Origin: an uncultured Eubacteriales bacterium
GTDB lineage: Bacteria; Bacillota_A; Clostridia; Christensenellales; Aristaeellaceae
NCBI GenBank assembly: GCA_900321945.1
Contig: ONXY01000528.1
Coordinates: forward strand, 1-11,315
Length of the DNA stretch: 11,315 nucleotides
Reading direction: 5' to 3'
The notes beneath the pieces were generated by a model, which was not told where the DNA came from, ran no database searches, and saw only the letters and a program-made list of their open reading frames with translations. Both the position numbers and the translations under genes were made by a program. The stretch's first letter is position 1, and the number at the start of each line of letters is the position of its first letter. This document shows, one piece after another, positions 1-6,119 of the stretch.

Positions 1-29
1 ATTATCAGGCAAAACCCGGAAATTGTCCA

Positions 30-72
30 GAAAAATATGGCGCGGTTCCGAAAAAATACGGACGCGGTCCCG
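30..72. repeat. Imperfect 21-22 bp tandem repeat with phased A-tracts
   Basis: Two adjacent units, 30-50 and 51-72, share an A-run followed by a TA(T/C)GG and CGCGGT(T/C)CCG core, differing at only a few positions plus one inserted base. A-runs begin at 11, 31 and 51, so they are spaced 20 bp apart, close to two helical turns. This could curve the DNA upstream of the promoter at 142-171. No protein role is apparent. The repeat is directly visible; the curvature is inference. Confidence 0.5.
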
Positions 73-87
73 GAAAGAGCTTTCCGG
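70..87. repeat. Inverted repeat (hairpin) upstream of the vanZ-like operon
   Basis: CCGGAAAG and CTTTCCGG are perfect reverse complements separated by AG, giving a 7-bp stem with a GAGC loop if transcribed. It lies about 55 bp upstream of the proposed -35 box, so it would sit outside the operon transcript. It could be a protein-binding site or the end of an upstream transcript outside the window. There is no T-run after it. Confidence 0.45.
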
Positions 88-100
88 AGGCGGGAAGCCC

Positions 101-114
101 TCCGTCCGGACGGA
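101..114. repeat. Perfect 14-bp palindrome TCCGTCCGGACGGA
   Basis: The 14 bases read the same on both strands and lie 27 bp upstream of the proposed -35 box of the envelope operon. Such a site could bind a dimeric regulator. GC-rich DNA produces short palindromes by chance, so function is uncertain. Confidence 0.4.
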
Positions 115-141
115 ATCGGCGCGTCTCCGCCGGGCTGAAAC

Positions 142-171
142 TGGACAGCCGCGGGAGAGCTGTGCTAAAAT
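142..171 (+). promoter_or_regulatory. Sigma-A promoter of the vanZ-like operon
   Basis: A TGGACA -35 box (142-147) is separated by 18 bp from a TAAAAT -10 box (166-171). A TG one base upstream of the -10 box (163-164) makes it an extended -10. The predicted start near 178 leaves a leader of about 25 nt, with a GGGGGA ribosome site at 191-196 before the start codon. Confidence 0.6.
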
Positions 172-202
172 AATCCGTATCTTCCACAACGGGGGAATCA
201 TG

Positions 203-1288
203 ATGACTGCGTTCGCGAACAGCCTGACGACCAACCTGCTGGTGACGGCCCTGGTTCTGGTGATGGTGTTCCTGCTGCCCTGGCTCGACCGGAGGATCTG
301 CAGGAAACTGGGCCTGAATCTGCAGGGCGGAGTCAGCAGCAATCCGCACGCGGAGGCGCTTCTCCGGACGCGGAAGGGAATTCTCTACTCGCTTTTCGGG
401 GCCTATCTGCTCGCCGCGGCGTATATGGTGTTTTTTTCCCGCTCCGCCACGCGGGACTATCAGATTCACGTCGCCCTGTTTTCCGATCTGAAGAACGCCG
501 TGCGGATCGACTACGGCTTTTTCGGATTTATCCGGGAGATTTTCACGGACGGTTTCTCCGCCGCGATGTCCCACGTCCGGATCGAGAAGGCGGAGGACAT
601 CGCCCAGGTCTATATGAACATCATGCTGTTCGTGCCCATGGGCTACCTGCTTCCGTATCTGTTCGACTGGTTCCGGGCGAAGGTGCGTTTCCGCCCCGCC
701 TGCGCCTGCTTCGCGCTTTCGCTGCTGACCGAAAACCTGCAGCTGGTTTTCCGCCGGGGCTTTTACGATATGGACGACCTGGTGTCCAACACCGTCGGGG
801 GAATCGCCGGGCAGTTCCTGTTCATCTCCGCGGCGTACGTGGTGACGCACCCGGACTGGCGGAAGGAGCTGAAGGCCTACCGGCGGTGGAAGCGGAACGC
901 GAGGAGCCGCACGCTGTATCCCTTTGCCAGACGCGTGAACACGAGCCGCGTCACGCTGCTCGCGTCGGATGAGGAAGCAGTGTGGGATTTCTACGTCATG
1001 AAGCTGGGTTTCCGGATGGTCCGGCAGATCGTTCCGCTGGATTCGCCCGGTACGGACATGCTGCTGGAAATGGGAAAAACGCAGGTGGAGATCCGCTGCG
1101 CGAACCGGCAGGAAGCCGTGCCTCCCCAGACGCTGACTCTGTCCGTGAGACGCCTGAAGCCGGTGATCCGCCGGATGCGCGGGAACGGCATCCCGGTAAG
1201 CGAAATCGGGCAGGATGTCTATACGGGGCTGCGCTGTGTCCGTCTGCAGGGTCCGGACGGCGTCGGGATCCTGGTCATCGAGAGATAA
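203..1288 (+). CDS. VanZ-like membrane protein with C-terminal VOC/glyoxalase-like domain
   Basis: The 361-residue protein has two parts. Residues 1-225 are a VanZ-type membrane domain: hydrophobic segments near 10-28, 57-78, 134-155 and 165-215, with the family signatures NIMLFVPMGYL (138 onward), the E177-N-L-Q segment, and Y-D-M-D-D-L-V-S-N around 188-196. After a basic linker, residues about 245-361 resemble a VOC (glyoxalase/bleomycin-resistance) fold, with DFYVMKLGF early and GPDGVGILVIER at the end. VanZ proteins are linked to glycopeptide (teicoplanin) resistance and envelope functions; the substrate here is unknown. The ATG at 203 is preferred because GGGGGA lies 6 nt upstream; an ATG at 200 is also possible. 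The frame extends upstream to 23, but that part precedes the promoter and is not protein-like. It is the first gene of a three-gene operon, 36 nt ahead of the next. The VanZ call is firm, the VOC call moderate. Confidence 0.85.
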   Translation: MTAFANSLTTNLLVTALVLVMVFLLPWLDRRICRKLGLNLQGGVSSNPHAEALLRTRKGILYSLFGAYLLAAAYMVFFSRSATRDYQIHVALFSDLKNAVRIDYGFFGFIREIFTDGFSAAMSHVRIEKAEDIAQVYMNIMLFVPMGYLLPYLFDWFRAKVRFRPACACFALSLLTENLQLVFRRGFYDMDDLVSNTVGGIAGQFLFISAAYVVTHPDWRKELKAYRRWKRNARSRTLYPFARRVNTSRVTLLASDEEAVWDFYVMKLGFRMVRQIVPLDSPGTDMLLEMGKTQVEIRCANRQEAVPPQTLTLSVRRLKPVIRRMRGNGIPVSEIGQDVYTGLRCVRLQGPDGVGILVIER

Positions 1289-1324
1289 AGACCCGGCGGG
1301 GGACGGGCCGGAAGGAGAACAGAC

Positions 1325-2773
1325 ATGAGAAAGGCGGCCAAACAGATTCTGGCATGCGCGGCGGCGCTGTTCTTTTTCTGCGTTCTGAGCCGTATCTTTC
1401 TGTTCAACCAGTTCAGCGTATACATTCCGGCGGAGAGAACCGCGGAGGAGGCCGGACAGGGAAAAACGCGCGCGGAGTCCGAGCGGCCGGACGTGCTGAG
1501 AGCCGGCGGGCCGGAAAGGCGCGGCCGGTACGAACGGATCCGCATCTATCCGGAAAAACCCGGGGAAACGGGACTCCGGATCCGCCCGGAAAACGGGGAC
1601 GGCGATTCCTACCACGTGCTGCGGGTGGACCGCTTCCGCACGGTATACGACATGAACACGGGGAATTTTACCGGCGATACCGCCGTGATGATCGCGGTGA
1701 CGCTCTTCTGGGGCCTGGTCAGCGCCATCATGCTGTGGCACTTCTTCCAGGCGAAGGGGAGCGCCTTCTACGATTACGCGACCATTTACTACGCCGGCTT
1801 TTCCCTGTTCACGATGGAAAGCACCGTGGTGATGCTGAGCGTCACCGTGTCCCACATCGCGCATCCGGAAAGCTTTTATATGTACTCGGTCTATTCCGCC
1901 ATCAGCGGGGCCGGCACCCGGTTCATGACGCTGACCTCGCCGCTGATGCTCCTGTTCGCCGCGGCCATGGCGGTCAGCAACATCGCGCTGCTGAAGCATG
2001 AGCGCACCCGGCTGAAGAATATGGCCGGACTGCTGATCAGCGTGACGCTGATCGCCGGGGAGGCCCTGGGATGGTATCTTGTCACCCGGGACTTCTCGGG
2101 ATCGGAGCGGGAAGTCCGGATCCGGACCATGCTGCAGAACACATACGCCTCGTTCTTCGTCTATTTTCAGTGCATGCTGACAGGATCCGTGATCTGCGGA
2201 CTGCTGGCGGCAAAGCGCCGGCCTGCTCCGGACAAGGATTTCATCATCATCCTGGGCTGCTGGTTCCGCGGGGACGGAACGCTCCCGCCGCTGCTGCGCG
2301 GCCGCGCGGACAAGGCGCTGGAATTCTGGCGCAGACAGAAGGAGGAAACCGGGAAGGAAGCCCGGTTCATTCCCTCCGGCGGACAGGGCGGCGACGAGCC
2401 GATGCCTGAGGCGGAGGCGGTGCGGCGGTATCTGCTCGCGGAGGGTGTGCAGGACCGGCTGATCCTGCCGGAGAACCGGTCCAGGAACACTTATCAGAAC
2501 ATGGCCTATTCCGGGGAGATCATCCGTGAAACGGGGTCCGGCGGAAAAACGGTTTTCGCGACGTCCAGCTATCACGTGTTCCGGAGCGGGATCCAGGCCC
2601 GTCAGGCGGGGCTGGCCGCCGAAGGCATGGGAAGCCGGACGAAATGGTGGTTCTGGCCCAACGCGTTCATGCGCGAGACAGCGGGCCTGCTGCTGAAGCG
2701 CTGGAGGCAGGAGATGCTGCTTCTCGTGCTGATGCTGGCATTTTTCGACCTTCTGTGCATGACGCTGGGATAA
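1325..2773 (+). CDS. Polytopic membrane protein with YdcF/SanA-type DUF218 domain
   Basis: This is a 482-residue membrane protein. One segment at about 5-27 is followed by a roughly 85-residue charged, probably external loop. Five more hydrophobic segments follow between about 118 and 295. From about residue 300 comes a DUF218 domain of the YdcF/ElyC/SanA type: DFIIILGC at its start, PEAEAVRRYL, ENRSRNTYQNM and FATSSYHVFRSG are the characteristic blocks. A final hydrophobic helix lies at about 462-480. Relatives such as SanA and ElyC affect cell-wall integrity and lipid-linked precursor use in Enterobacteria; the biochemical activity of this form is unknown. The ATG at 1325 has an AAGGAGA ribosome site at 1312-1318. 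The position 36 nt after the VanZ-like gene and 58 nt before the TPR gene supports co-transcription and an envelope role. Confidence 0.85.
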   Translation: MRKAAKQILACAAALFFFCVLSRIFLFNQFSVYIPAERTAEEAGQGKTRAESERPDVLRAGGPERRGRYERIRIYPEKPGETGLRIRPENGDGDSYHVLRVDRFRTVYDMNTGNFTGDTAVMIAVTLFWGLVSAIMLWHFFQAKGSAFYDYATIYYAGFSLFTMESTVVMLSVTVSHIAHPESFYMYSVYSAISGAGTRFMTLTSPLMLLFAAAMAVSNIALLKHERTRLKNMAGLLISVTLIAGEALGWYLVTRDFSGSEREVRIRTMLQNTYASFFVYFQCMLTGSVICGLLAAKRRPAPDKDFIIILGCWFRGDGTLPPLLRGRADKALEFWRRQKEETGKEARFIPSGGQGGDEPMPEAEAVRRYLLAEGVQDRLILPENRSRNTYQNMAYSGEIIRETGSGGKTVFATSSYHVFRSGIQARQAGLAAEGMGSRTKWWFWPNAFMRETAGLLLKRWRQEMLLLVLMLAFFDLLCMTLG

Positions 2774-2787
2774 AGCAGTTCGGGGAA

Positions 2788-2801
2788 CCCGGCAGACCGG
2801 G
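2788..2801 (+). other. Small intercistronic hairpin
   Basis: CCCGG-CAGA-CCGGG forms a 5-bp GC stem with a 4-nt loop between the DUF218 and TPR genes. No T-run follows, so it is unlikely to be a terminator; it might affect mRNA stability or simply reflect base composition. Confidence 0.3.
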
Positions 2802-2831
2802 AAACGATCGGATACGGCAGGAGGAAATCCG

Positions 2832-3659
2832 ATGAATCTGAACAGGGAAGACTACATCGAACCGCAGTGCGCGCTGTGCGGGCAGCCGGGAGAGGAATCC
2901 GCCGTGAAGCCCGTTCCTCAGGACCGGATTCAGGAGAAGCTGCGGGAATACGAGGACCGGAACGACTGGACCGGGGCGGAACGTCATCTGAAGTACTGGA
3001 TGGAGGAAGCGAAGGCCGGCGGGGACGAGCGGGGCATGCTGATGCTCAGCAACGAGCTGATGGGCTATTACCGGAAGCAGGGCCGCCGGGACGAAGCCTT
3101 CGCGTATGCCGCGGCGGCGGAGGAGCTGATCCGGAAACTGGGTATGGAGGATACCGTCACGGCGGGCACCACCCGGGTGAACGCGGGAACCGTGAGGGAG
3201 GCCTTCGGCGATCCGGAGGGCGGACTGGCTCTCTTCGAAAAGGCGCGGACAAACTACGAGAAAAACCTGAAACCGGGGGACGGGCGCCTGGGCGGGCTGT
3301 ACAACAACATGGCGCTGGCGCTGACGGCGCTCGGCCGGTACGGGGAAGCGGAAGATATGTTCGGCCGGGCGCTTGACGTGATGAAAACGCAGGAACACGG
3401 CGAGCTCGAACAGGCAATTACCTGGCTGAATCTGGCGGACACCGCGGAAGCGGCCCTCGGCGCGGAAGCGTCGGAGAGCCGGACGGAGGAGTGCCTGGAG
3501 CGGGCGGAGGAGCTGCTGAATACGGAGAGCCTGCCCCGGAACGGATATTACGCGTTTGTATGCGAGAAGTGCGCGCCGGTGTTCGGCCATTACGGCTGGT
3601 TCATGACGGAAGCGGAACTGAGAAAAAGGGCGGAGGACATCAGTTCACGGAACGGATGA
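2832..3659 (+). CDS. Tetratricopeptide repeat protein with terminal cysteine pairs
   Basis: The 275-residue soluble protein has no signal peptide or membrane helix. Helical repeats of TPR type run from about residue 30 to 230; the clearest are around 82-100, 113-141 (with GDPEGGLALFEKA) and 154-186 (LYNNMALALTALGRYGEAE). It has a CALC pair at C13/C16 and a CEKC pair at C244/C247, which could together bind a metal or form a redox pair; this is inference. TPR proteins act as scaffolds for protein partners, none of which can be named here. Start choice is clear: AGGAGG at 2819-2824, 7 nt before the ATG. It is the last gene of the operon, and its final 15 nt overlap the 3' end of the opposite-strand regulator gene. 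Confidence 0.8.
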   Translation: MNLNREDYIEPQCALCGQPGEESAVKPVPQDRIQEKLREYEDRNDWTGAERHLKYWMEEAKAGGDERGMLMLSNELMGYYRKQGRRDEAFAYAAAAEELIRKLGMEDTVTAGTTRVNAGTVREAFGDPEGGLALFEKARTNYEKNLKPGDGRLGGLYNNMALALTALGRYGEAEDMFGRALDVMKTQEHGELEQAITWLNLADTAEAALGAEASESRTEECLERAEELLNTESLPRNGYYAFVCEKCAPVFGHYGWFMTEAELRKRAEDISSRNG

Positions 3660-4259
3660 TCCGATGCTGTCAGGCTTTATTTTCTGCCGGAACAGGCCGT
3701 GCCGGTTGCAGCAGAAATACAGCCAGCCCGTTCCGCGGTAAAAGAATCCCGCCTCCGCGTTTCCTTCGGGATACAGCGCTTTGATTTCACAGCGGTCAGG
3801 CGTCATATATGCCGCAAACGACAGATAATGATCCTTGTCCATGGGGTGGTCTGAAGAAACAAAGATCTCGTCTTCCACTCTCCGAATGTTCATACAGTGC
3901 ATCCTGTCCGGCTCCTCCGCGTCCTGCGCCGGAAGCTGAATTCCGCAGCAGGAGATCAGCGCGTCCCCTCTGGCAAACAGCACATTTCCGCAGACGGGAC
4001 AGACATAGAACAGGCTTTTCCGCATATCGGCGGATTTGTTCCTGTTGACAACCGTCTGTCCGCAAAGCAGCTCCGGAACAGAGACACGCAAAGCCTTACC
4101 AAGCGGCTCCAGCAGCGATACATCCGGAAATCCCCTGCCTGTTTCCCATTTTGATACGGTTTTATCGCTCACACAGAGCCGATCCGCCAGTTCCGCCTGG
4201 GTCATCCCATACTTCTCGCGCAGCGCTCTGATCGCCGCGCCTGTCACGTATTGATTCAT
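3645..4259 (-). CDS. XRE-family regulator fused to a desulfoferrodoxin (superoxide reductase-like) module
   Basis: This 204-residue protein is probably a cytoplasmic DNA-binding regulator. Residues 6-64 form a classic XRE/Cro helix-turn-helix (MTQAELADRL, VSDKTVSKWETGRGFPD). Residues 83-110 match desulforedoxin centre I, with C87-x2-C90 and adjacent C104-C105. Residues 117-190 match superoxide reductase centre II: H121, then HPMDKDHY supplying H138 and H144, then C184-N-R-H187. All five iron ligands of the known centre are present by eye. The Glu-Lys pair that precedes the first ligand histidine in many superoxide reductases is replaced by R119-M120, so catalysis may be weak and the iron sites may sense superoxide or iron instead (inference). 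An AGGAG at 4269-4273 precedes the ATG by 9 nt. It has its own promoter and converges with the TPR gene. DNA looks less GC-rich than the flanks. Confidence 0.87.
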   Translation of the reverse strand: MNQYVTGAAIRALREKYGMTQAELADRLCVSDKTVSKWETGRGFPDVSLLEPLGKALRVSVPELLCGQTVVNRNKSADMRKSLFYVCPVCGNVLFARGDALISCCGIQLPAQDAEEPDRMHCMNIRRVEDEIFVSSDHPMDKDHYLSFAAYMTPDRCEIKALYPEGNAEAGFFYRGTGWLYFCCNRHGLFRQKIKPDSIGSSVP

Positions 4260-4282
4260 CCGTCACCGCTCCTTTCCGGACA

Positions 4283-4311
4283 AGCATAGCAGACGGAGCC
4301 GCCGTCTTCAA
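4283..4311 (-). promoter_or_regulatory. Promoter of the XRE-desulfoferrodoxin gene
   Basis: Read on the minus strand, TTGAAG (4311-4306) is separated by 17 bp from TATGCT (4288-4283), with a TG one base before the -10 box as in extended -10 promoters. The predicted start near 4276 leaves a leader of about 17 nt that just includes the AGGAG site at 4269-4273. Confidence 0.6.
4291..4307. promoter_or_regulatory. Candidate operator: AGACGG-N5-CCGTCT
   Basis: A perfect 6-bp inverted repeat with a 5-bp centre fills the spacer between the -10 and -35 boxes of the regulator's promoter. XRE repressors typically bind such dyads in their own promoters, so autoregulation is a reasonable inference. The repeat itself is directly visible. 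Confidence 0.45.
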
Positions 4312-4354
4312 CCTACGCTCCGCAGAGACAGGCTCAGACGCGTGTCCGGTCCGG

Positions 4355-4373
4355 AAAAACGCAAAAGCGTTCC
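4355..4373 (-). terminator. Weak intrinsic terminator of the flavodoxin-GNAT operon
   Basis: On the minus strand AACGC-TTTT-GCGTT forms a 5-bp stem whose 3' side runs on into three more T residues (five in all). It lies about 95 nt after the stop codon of the stand-alone GNAT gene and before the regulator's promoter, where a terminator is expected. The stem is short, so the call is tentative. Confidence 0.4.
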
Positions 4374-4465
4374 TGACGGTTTTCCCTTTTCCGGCAGGGC
4401 AGGGGAAGAAGGGAATCTCCGCACGCCGGCCGGCGGCTTGCGGAAATGCGCGGGAAAGACGCGGT

Positions 4466-4933
4466 TCACGCGCCGGAATCAGCGACGGGACACGGGCGGC
4501 GCAGCTCAATTTCATCCAGCCGGTCTGTTATGGCGTTTCTTCTTCCCGTCTCCTTAAAACCCATCCGGCGGTAGAGTCTCTCCGCGCCGGTATTGTTCTC
4601 AAGAATCCACAGTACGGGGTCATCCTTGCACAGGCTGACGGCGAATTCCAGCAATGCCGTCCCATACCCCCGGTTCTGCATCTCCGGAAGAACGTAAAGA
4701 TCTTCGATCAGGCTGCCGGCCACGGATACGATCCCCACCGGCTTTTCATCCACCAGCATATACACCCCGGCGCCGCCGGATATTTTGTTCTGCAGGTATT
4801 CCCGCTGGCGTTCCGGCGAGTGCTCTTCTATGAAGCCGGGCGTGCAGAACGCCCGGTGCGATTCTTTCCAGGATACCGAATGGATTTCCGCGGCCTGCAG
4901 GATGTTTGTTTTATCCACAGATAGGATCGTCAT
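4466..4933 (-). CDS. GNAT-family N-acetyltransferase
   Basis: This 155-residue protein has the size and fold signature of a single-domain GNAT enzyme, which transfers an acetyl group from acetyl-CoA to an amine. The acetyl-CoA binding motif A is LYVLPEMQNRGYGTALL, with the Q/R-x-x-G-x-G core at residues 86-91. Motif B follows, with LENNTGAERLYRRMGF at 111-126. The substrate cannot be predicted. The ATG at 4933 overlaps the end of the upstream flavodoxin-GNAT gene by 23 nt, and an AGGAG lies just before it (4942-4938), so the two genes are very probably translationally coupled. It is the last gene of the minus-strand operon that starts at the 6923-6951 promoter. Confidence 0.87.
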   Translation of the reverse strand: MTILSVDKTNILQAAEIHSVSWKESHRAFCTPGFIEEHSPERQREYLQNKISGGAGVYMLVDEKPVGIVSVAGSLIEDLYVLPEMQNRGYGTALLEFAVSLCKDDPVLWILENNTGAERLYRRMGFKETGRRNAITDRLDEIELRRPCPVADSGA

Positions 4934-6041
4934 TCTTCTCCTCTTTCGCCGGGTCTGCCCCTATGATTTTTTCACACAGAAAAAAACTGTGCCCGTACAT
5001 GTCGGCTTCGCCGCAGAAGGTAAAACCCATTTTCCGATAGAGCTTCCGGGCCGGAATGTTCTCTTTCGCAACGGCAATATGGATTGAGGCAGCCCCCAGC
5101 TTCCGAAGTTCCGGAATCACACCCTGAACCAGGCATTCGGACAATCCCTTCCGCTGATGATCCGGCCTGATCACGACCCTTGCGAACTCACGGGCGTTAT
5201 CCCTGACCGTCCAGCAGCTGAGATCATCCATCTCGTTTTCCGGAACGACGGAGACCGATCCGACGATTTCCTGATCCTCTTCCAGCACATATAACGTTCC
5301 GGCAGCGAGATCTCCTCTGATCTCCGTCTCTCCGGGATACGATTCATCCCAGGTACAGAAAGGCGTCCCGGTCACCGCTCTGAAGAGAGCCATGACGGTT
5401 TCCGCGTCGCCCGCATCAGCTTTTCTGAAACGCATTCCGCTTCCCGCCTTCCCGTCTTCGCCTGTGTCGGCGCTGCCGCGTGTTGTCCGTTCCTGCCGCC
5501 GTTCTTTCAGCGCGGCGGAAACCCCTAATCCGTAAGCGCGCTGCAGCCCATCCCCGGCGAGCACATCGCCCGCGTCTTTCACACCGCGCACGAGCACCAT
5601 TCCGATGTCTTCAAGCCCGAAGAACCTGCAGATCATGCGGTACTGCATCACAATCGGGTCAAAGAGGTCCGGAAGCGACGCCGCGCCTGCCAGGATCAGC
5701 CCGAGCCGCTTTATACGGAATTCATTCCGCATCGGCGTGTGCAGCCGGTCAATCAGCGTCTTGAGCTGCGCGCTGACGCCGTAGAAGTAAACAGGGGAGG
5801 CGACGATCAGCGTATCGGCGCGCATGAGCTTCTGACAGATCAACGCCATATCGTCTTTCTGCGCGCAGGCGTGGCCTTCGCTGTTGTAACAGGCATTGCA
5901 GCCAAGGCACGGACGGATGCTGTAATCCGTCACGCGCAGCAGTTCAACGCCGCCGCCCGCTCCTCTGGCAAAGGCTTCCGCGAGCAGGGCCGTATTTCCG
6001 TTCCTGCGCGGGCTGCCGATCAATACCAGGATACTGCCCAT
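4911..6041 (-). CDS. Flavodoxin-fold FMN oxidoreductase fused to a GNAT acetyltransferase
   Basis: The 376-residue protein has two enzyme domains. Residues 1-178 are an NADPH-dependent FMN reductase/flavodoxin-like domain: the phosphate loop GSPRRNGNT (9-17), a four-cysteine cluster C45-x2-C48-x2-C51-x7-C59, and ADTLIVASPVYFYGVSAQLK (75-94), typical for the family. The cysteine spacing resembles the compact motif of iron-sulfur flavoproteins, so a 4Fe-4S cluster is possible but unproven. A charged, low-complexity linker (about 179-202) leads to a GNAT domain at 203-365 with acetyl-CoA motif RPDHQRKGLSE (292-302) and ENIPARKLYRKMGF. The ATG at 6041 is preferred, with GGTGAG 7 nt upstream; a GTG at 6053 is too close to its AAGGA. 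It lies 78 nt after the upstream flavoprotein gene and overlaps the next GNAT gene by 23 nt. Confidence 0.87.
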   Translation of the reverse strand: MGSILVLIGSPRRNGNTALLAEAFARGAGGGVELLRVTDYSIRPCLGCNACYNSEGHACAQKDDMALICQKLMRADTLIVASPVYFYGVSAQLKTLIDRLHTPMRNEFRIKRLGLILAGAASLPDLFDPIVMQYRMICRFFGLEDIGMVLVRGVKDAGDVLAGDGLQRAYGLGVSAALKERRQERTTRGSADTGEDGKAGSGMRFRKADAGDAETVMALFRAVTGTPFCTWDESYPGETEIRGDLAAGTLYVLEEDQEIVGSVSVVPENEMDDLSCWTVRDNAREFARVVIRPDHQRKGLSECLVQGVIPELRKLGAASIHIAVAKENIPARKLYRKMGFTFCGEADMYGHSFFLCEKIIGADPAKEEKNDDPICG

Positions 6042-6086
6042 GAGCGATCTCACCGTTCCTTTAAATAAGGCATTCTCACCTGATCC

Positions 6087-6104
6087 CGGCCGCTTCAGCG
6101 GCCG
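6087..6104 (-). other. Intercistronic 7-bp hairpin
   Basis: CGGCCGC-TGAA-GCGGCCG (minus strand) is a perfect all-GC 7-bp stem with a four-base loop between the two flavoprotein genes. There is no T-run, so it is not a standard terminator. It could reduce or stabilise downstream mRNA within the operon. Confidence 0.45.
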
Positions 6105-6119
6105 TGGACGACTCCGCGG

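Noticed and set aside
37..141. Small plus-strand open frame of 34 codons starting ATG at 37
   Set aside because: No ribosome site, no recognisable sequence, and it lies in the repeat-rich upstream region.
23..202. N-terminal extension of the VanZ-like frame
   Set aside because: It crosses the proposed promoter and ribosome site and has an Arg/Ser-rich non-membrane composition unlike VanZ proteins.
5..2575. 856-codon open frame on the minus strand
   Set aside because: It is antisense to the VanZ-like and DUF218 genes, is rich in Arg, Pro, His and Gln with no domain, and arises from the GC-rich codon pattern of the sense genes. The plus-strand genes have ribosome sites and family motifs.
2667..3590. 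307-codon minus-strand open frame
   Set aside because: Antisense to the TPR gene, with low-complexity Arg/Pro/Leu composition and no motif.
6042..6053. GTG start at 6053 for the flavodoxin-GNAT gene
   Set aside because: The nearest AAGGA is only 3 nt away, while ATG at 6041 has a well-spaced GGTGAG and begins directly at the flavodoxin core.
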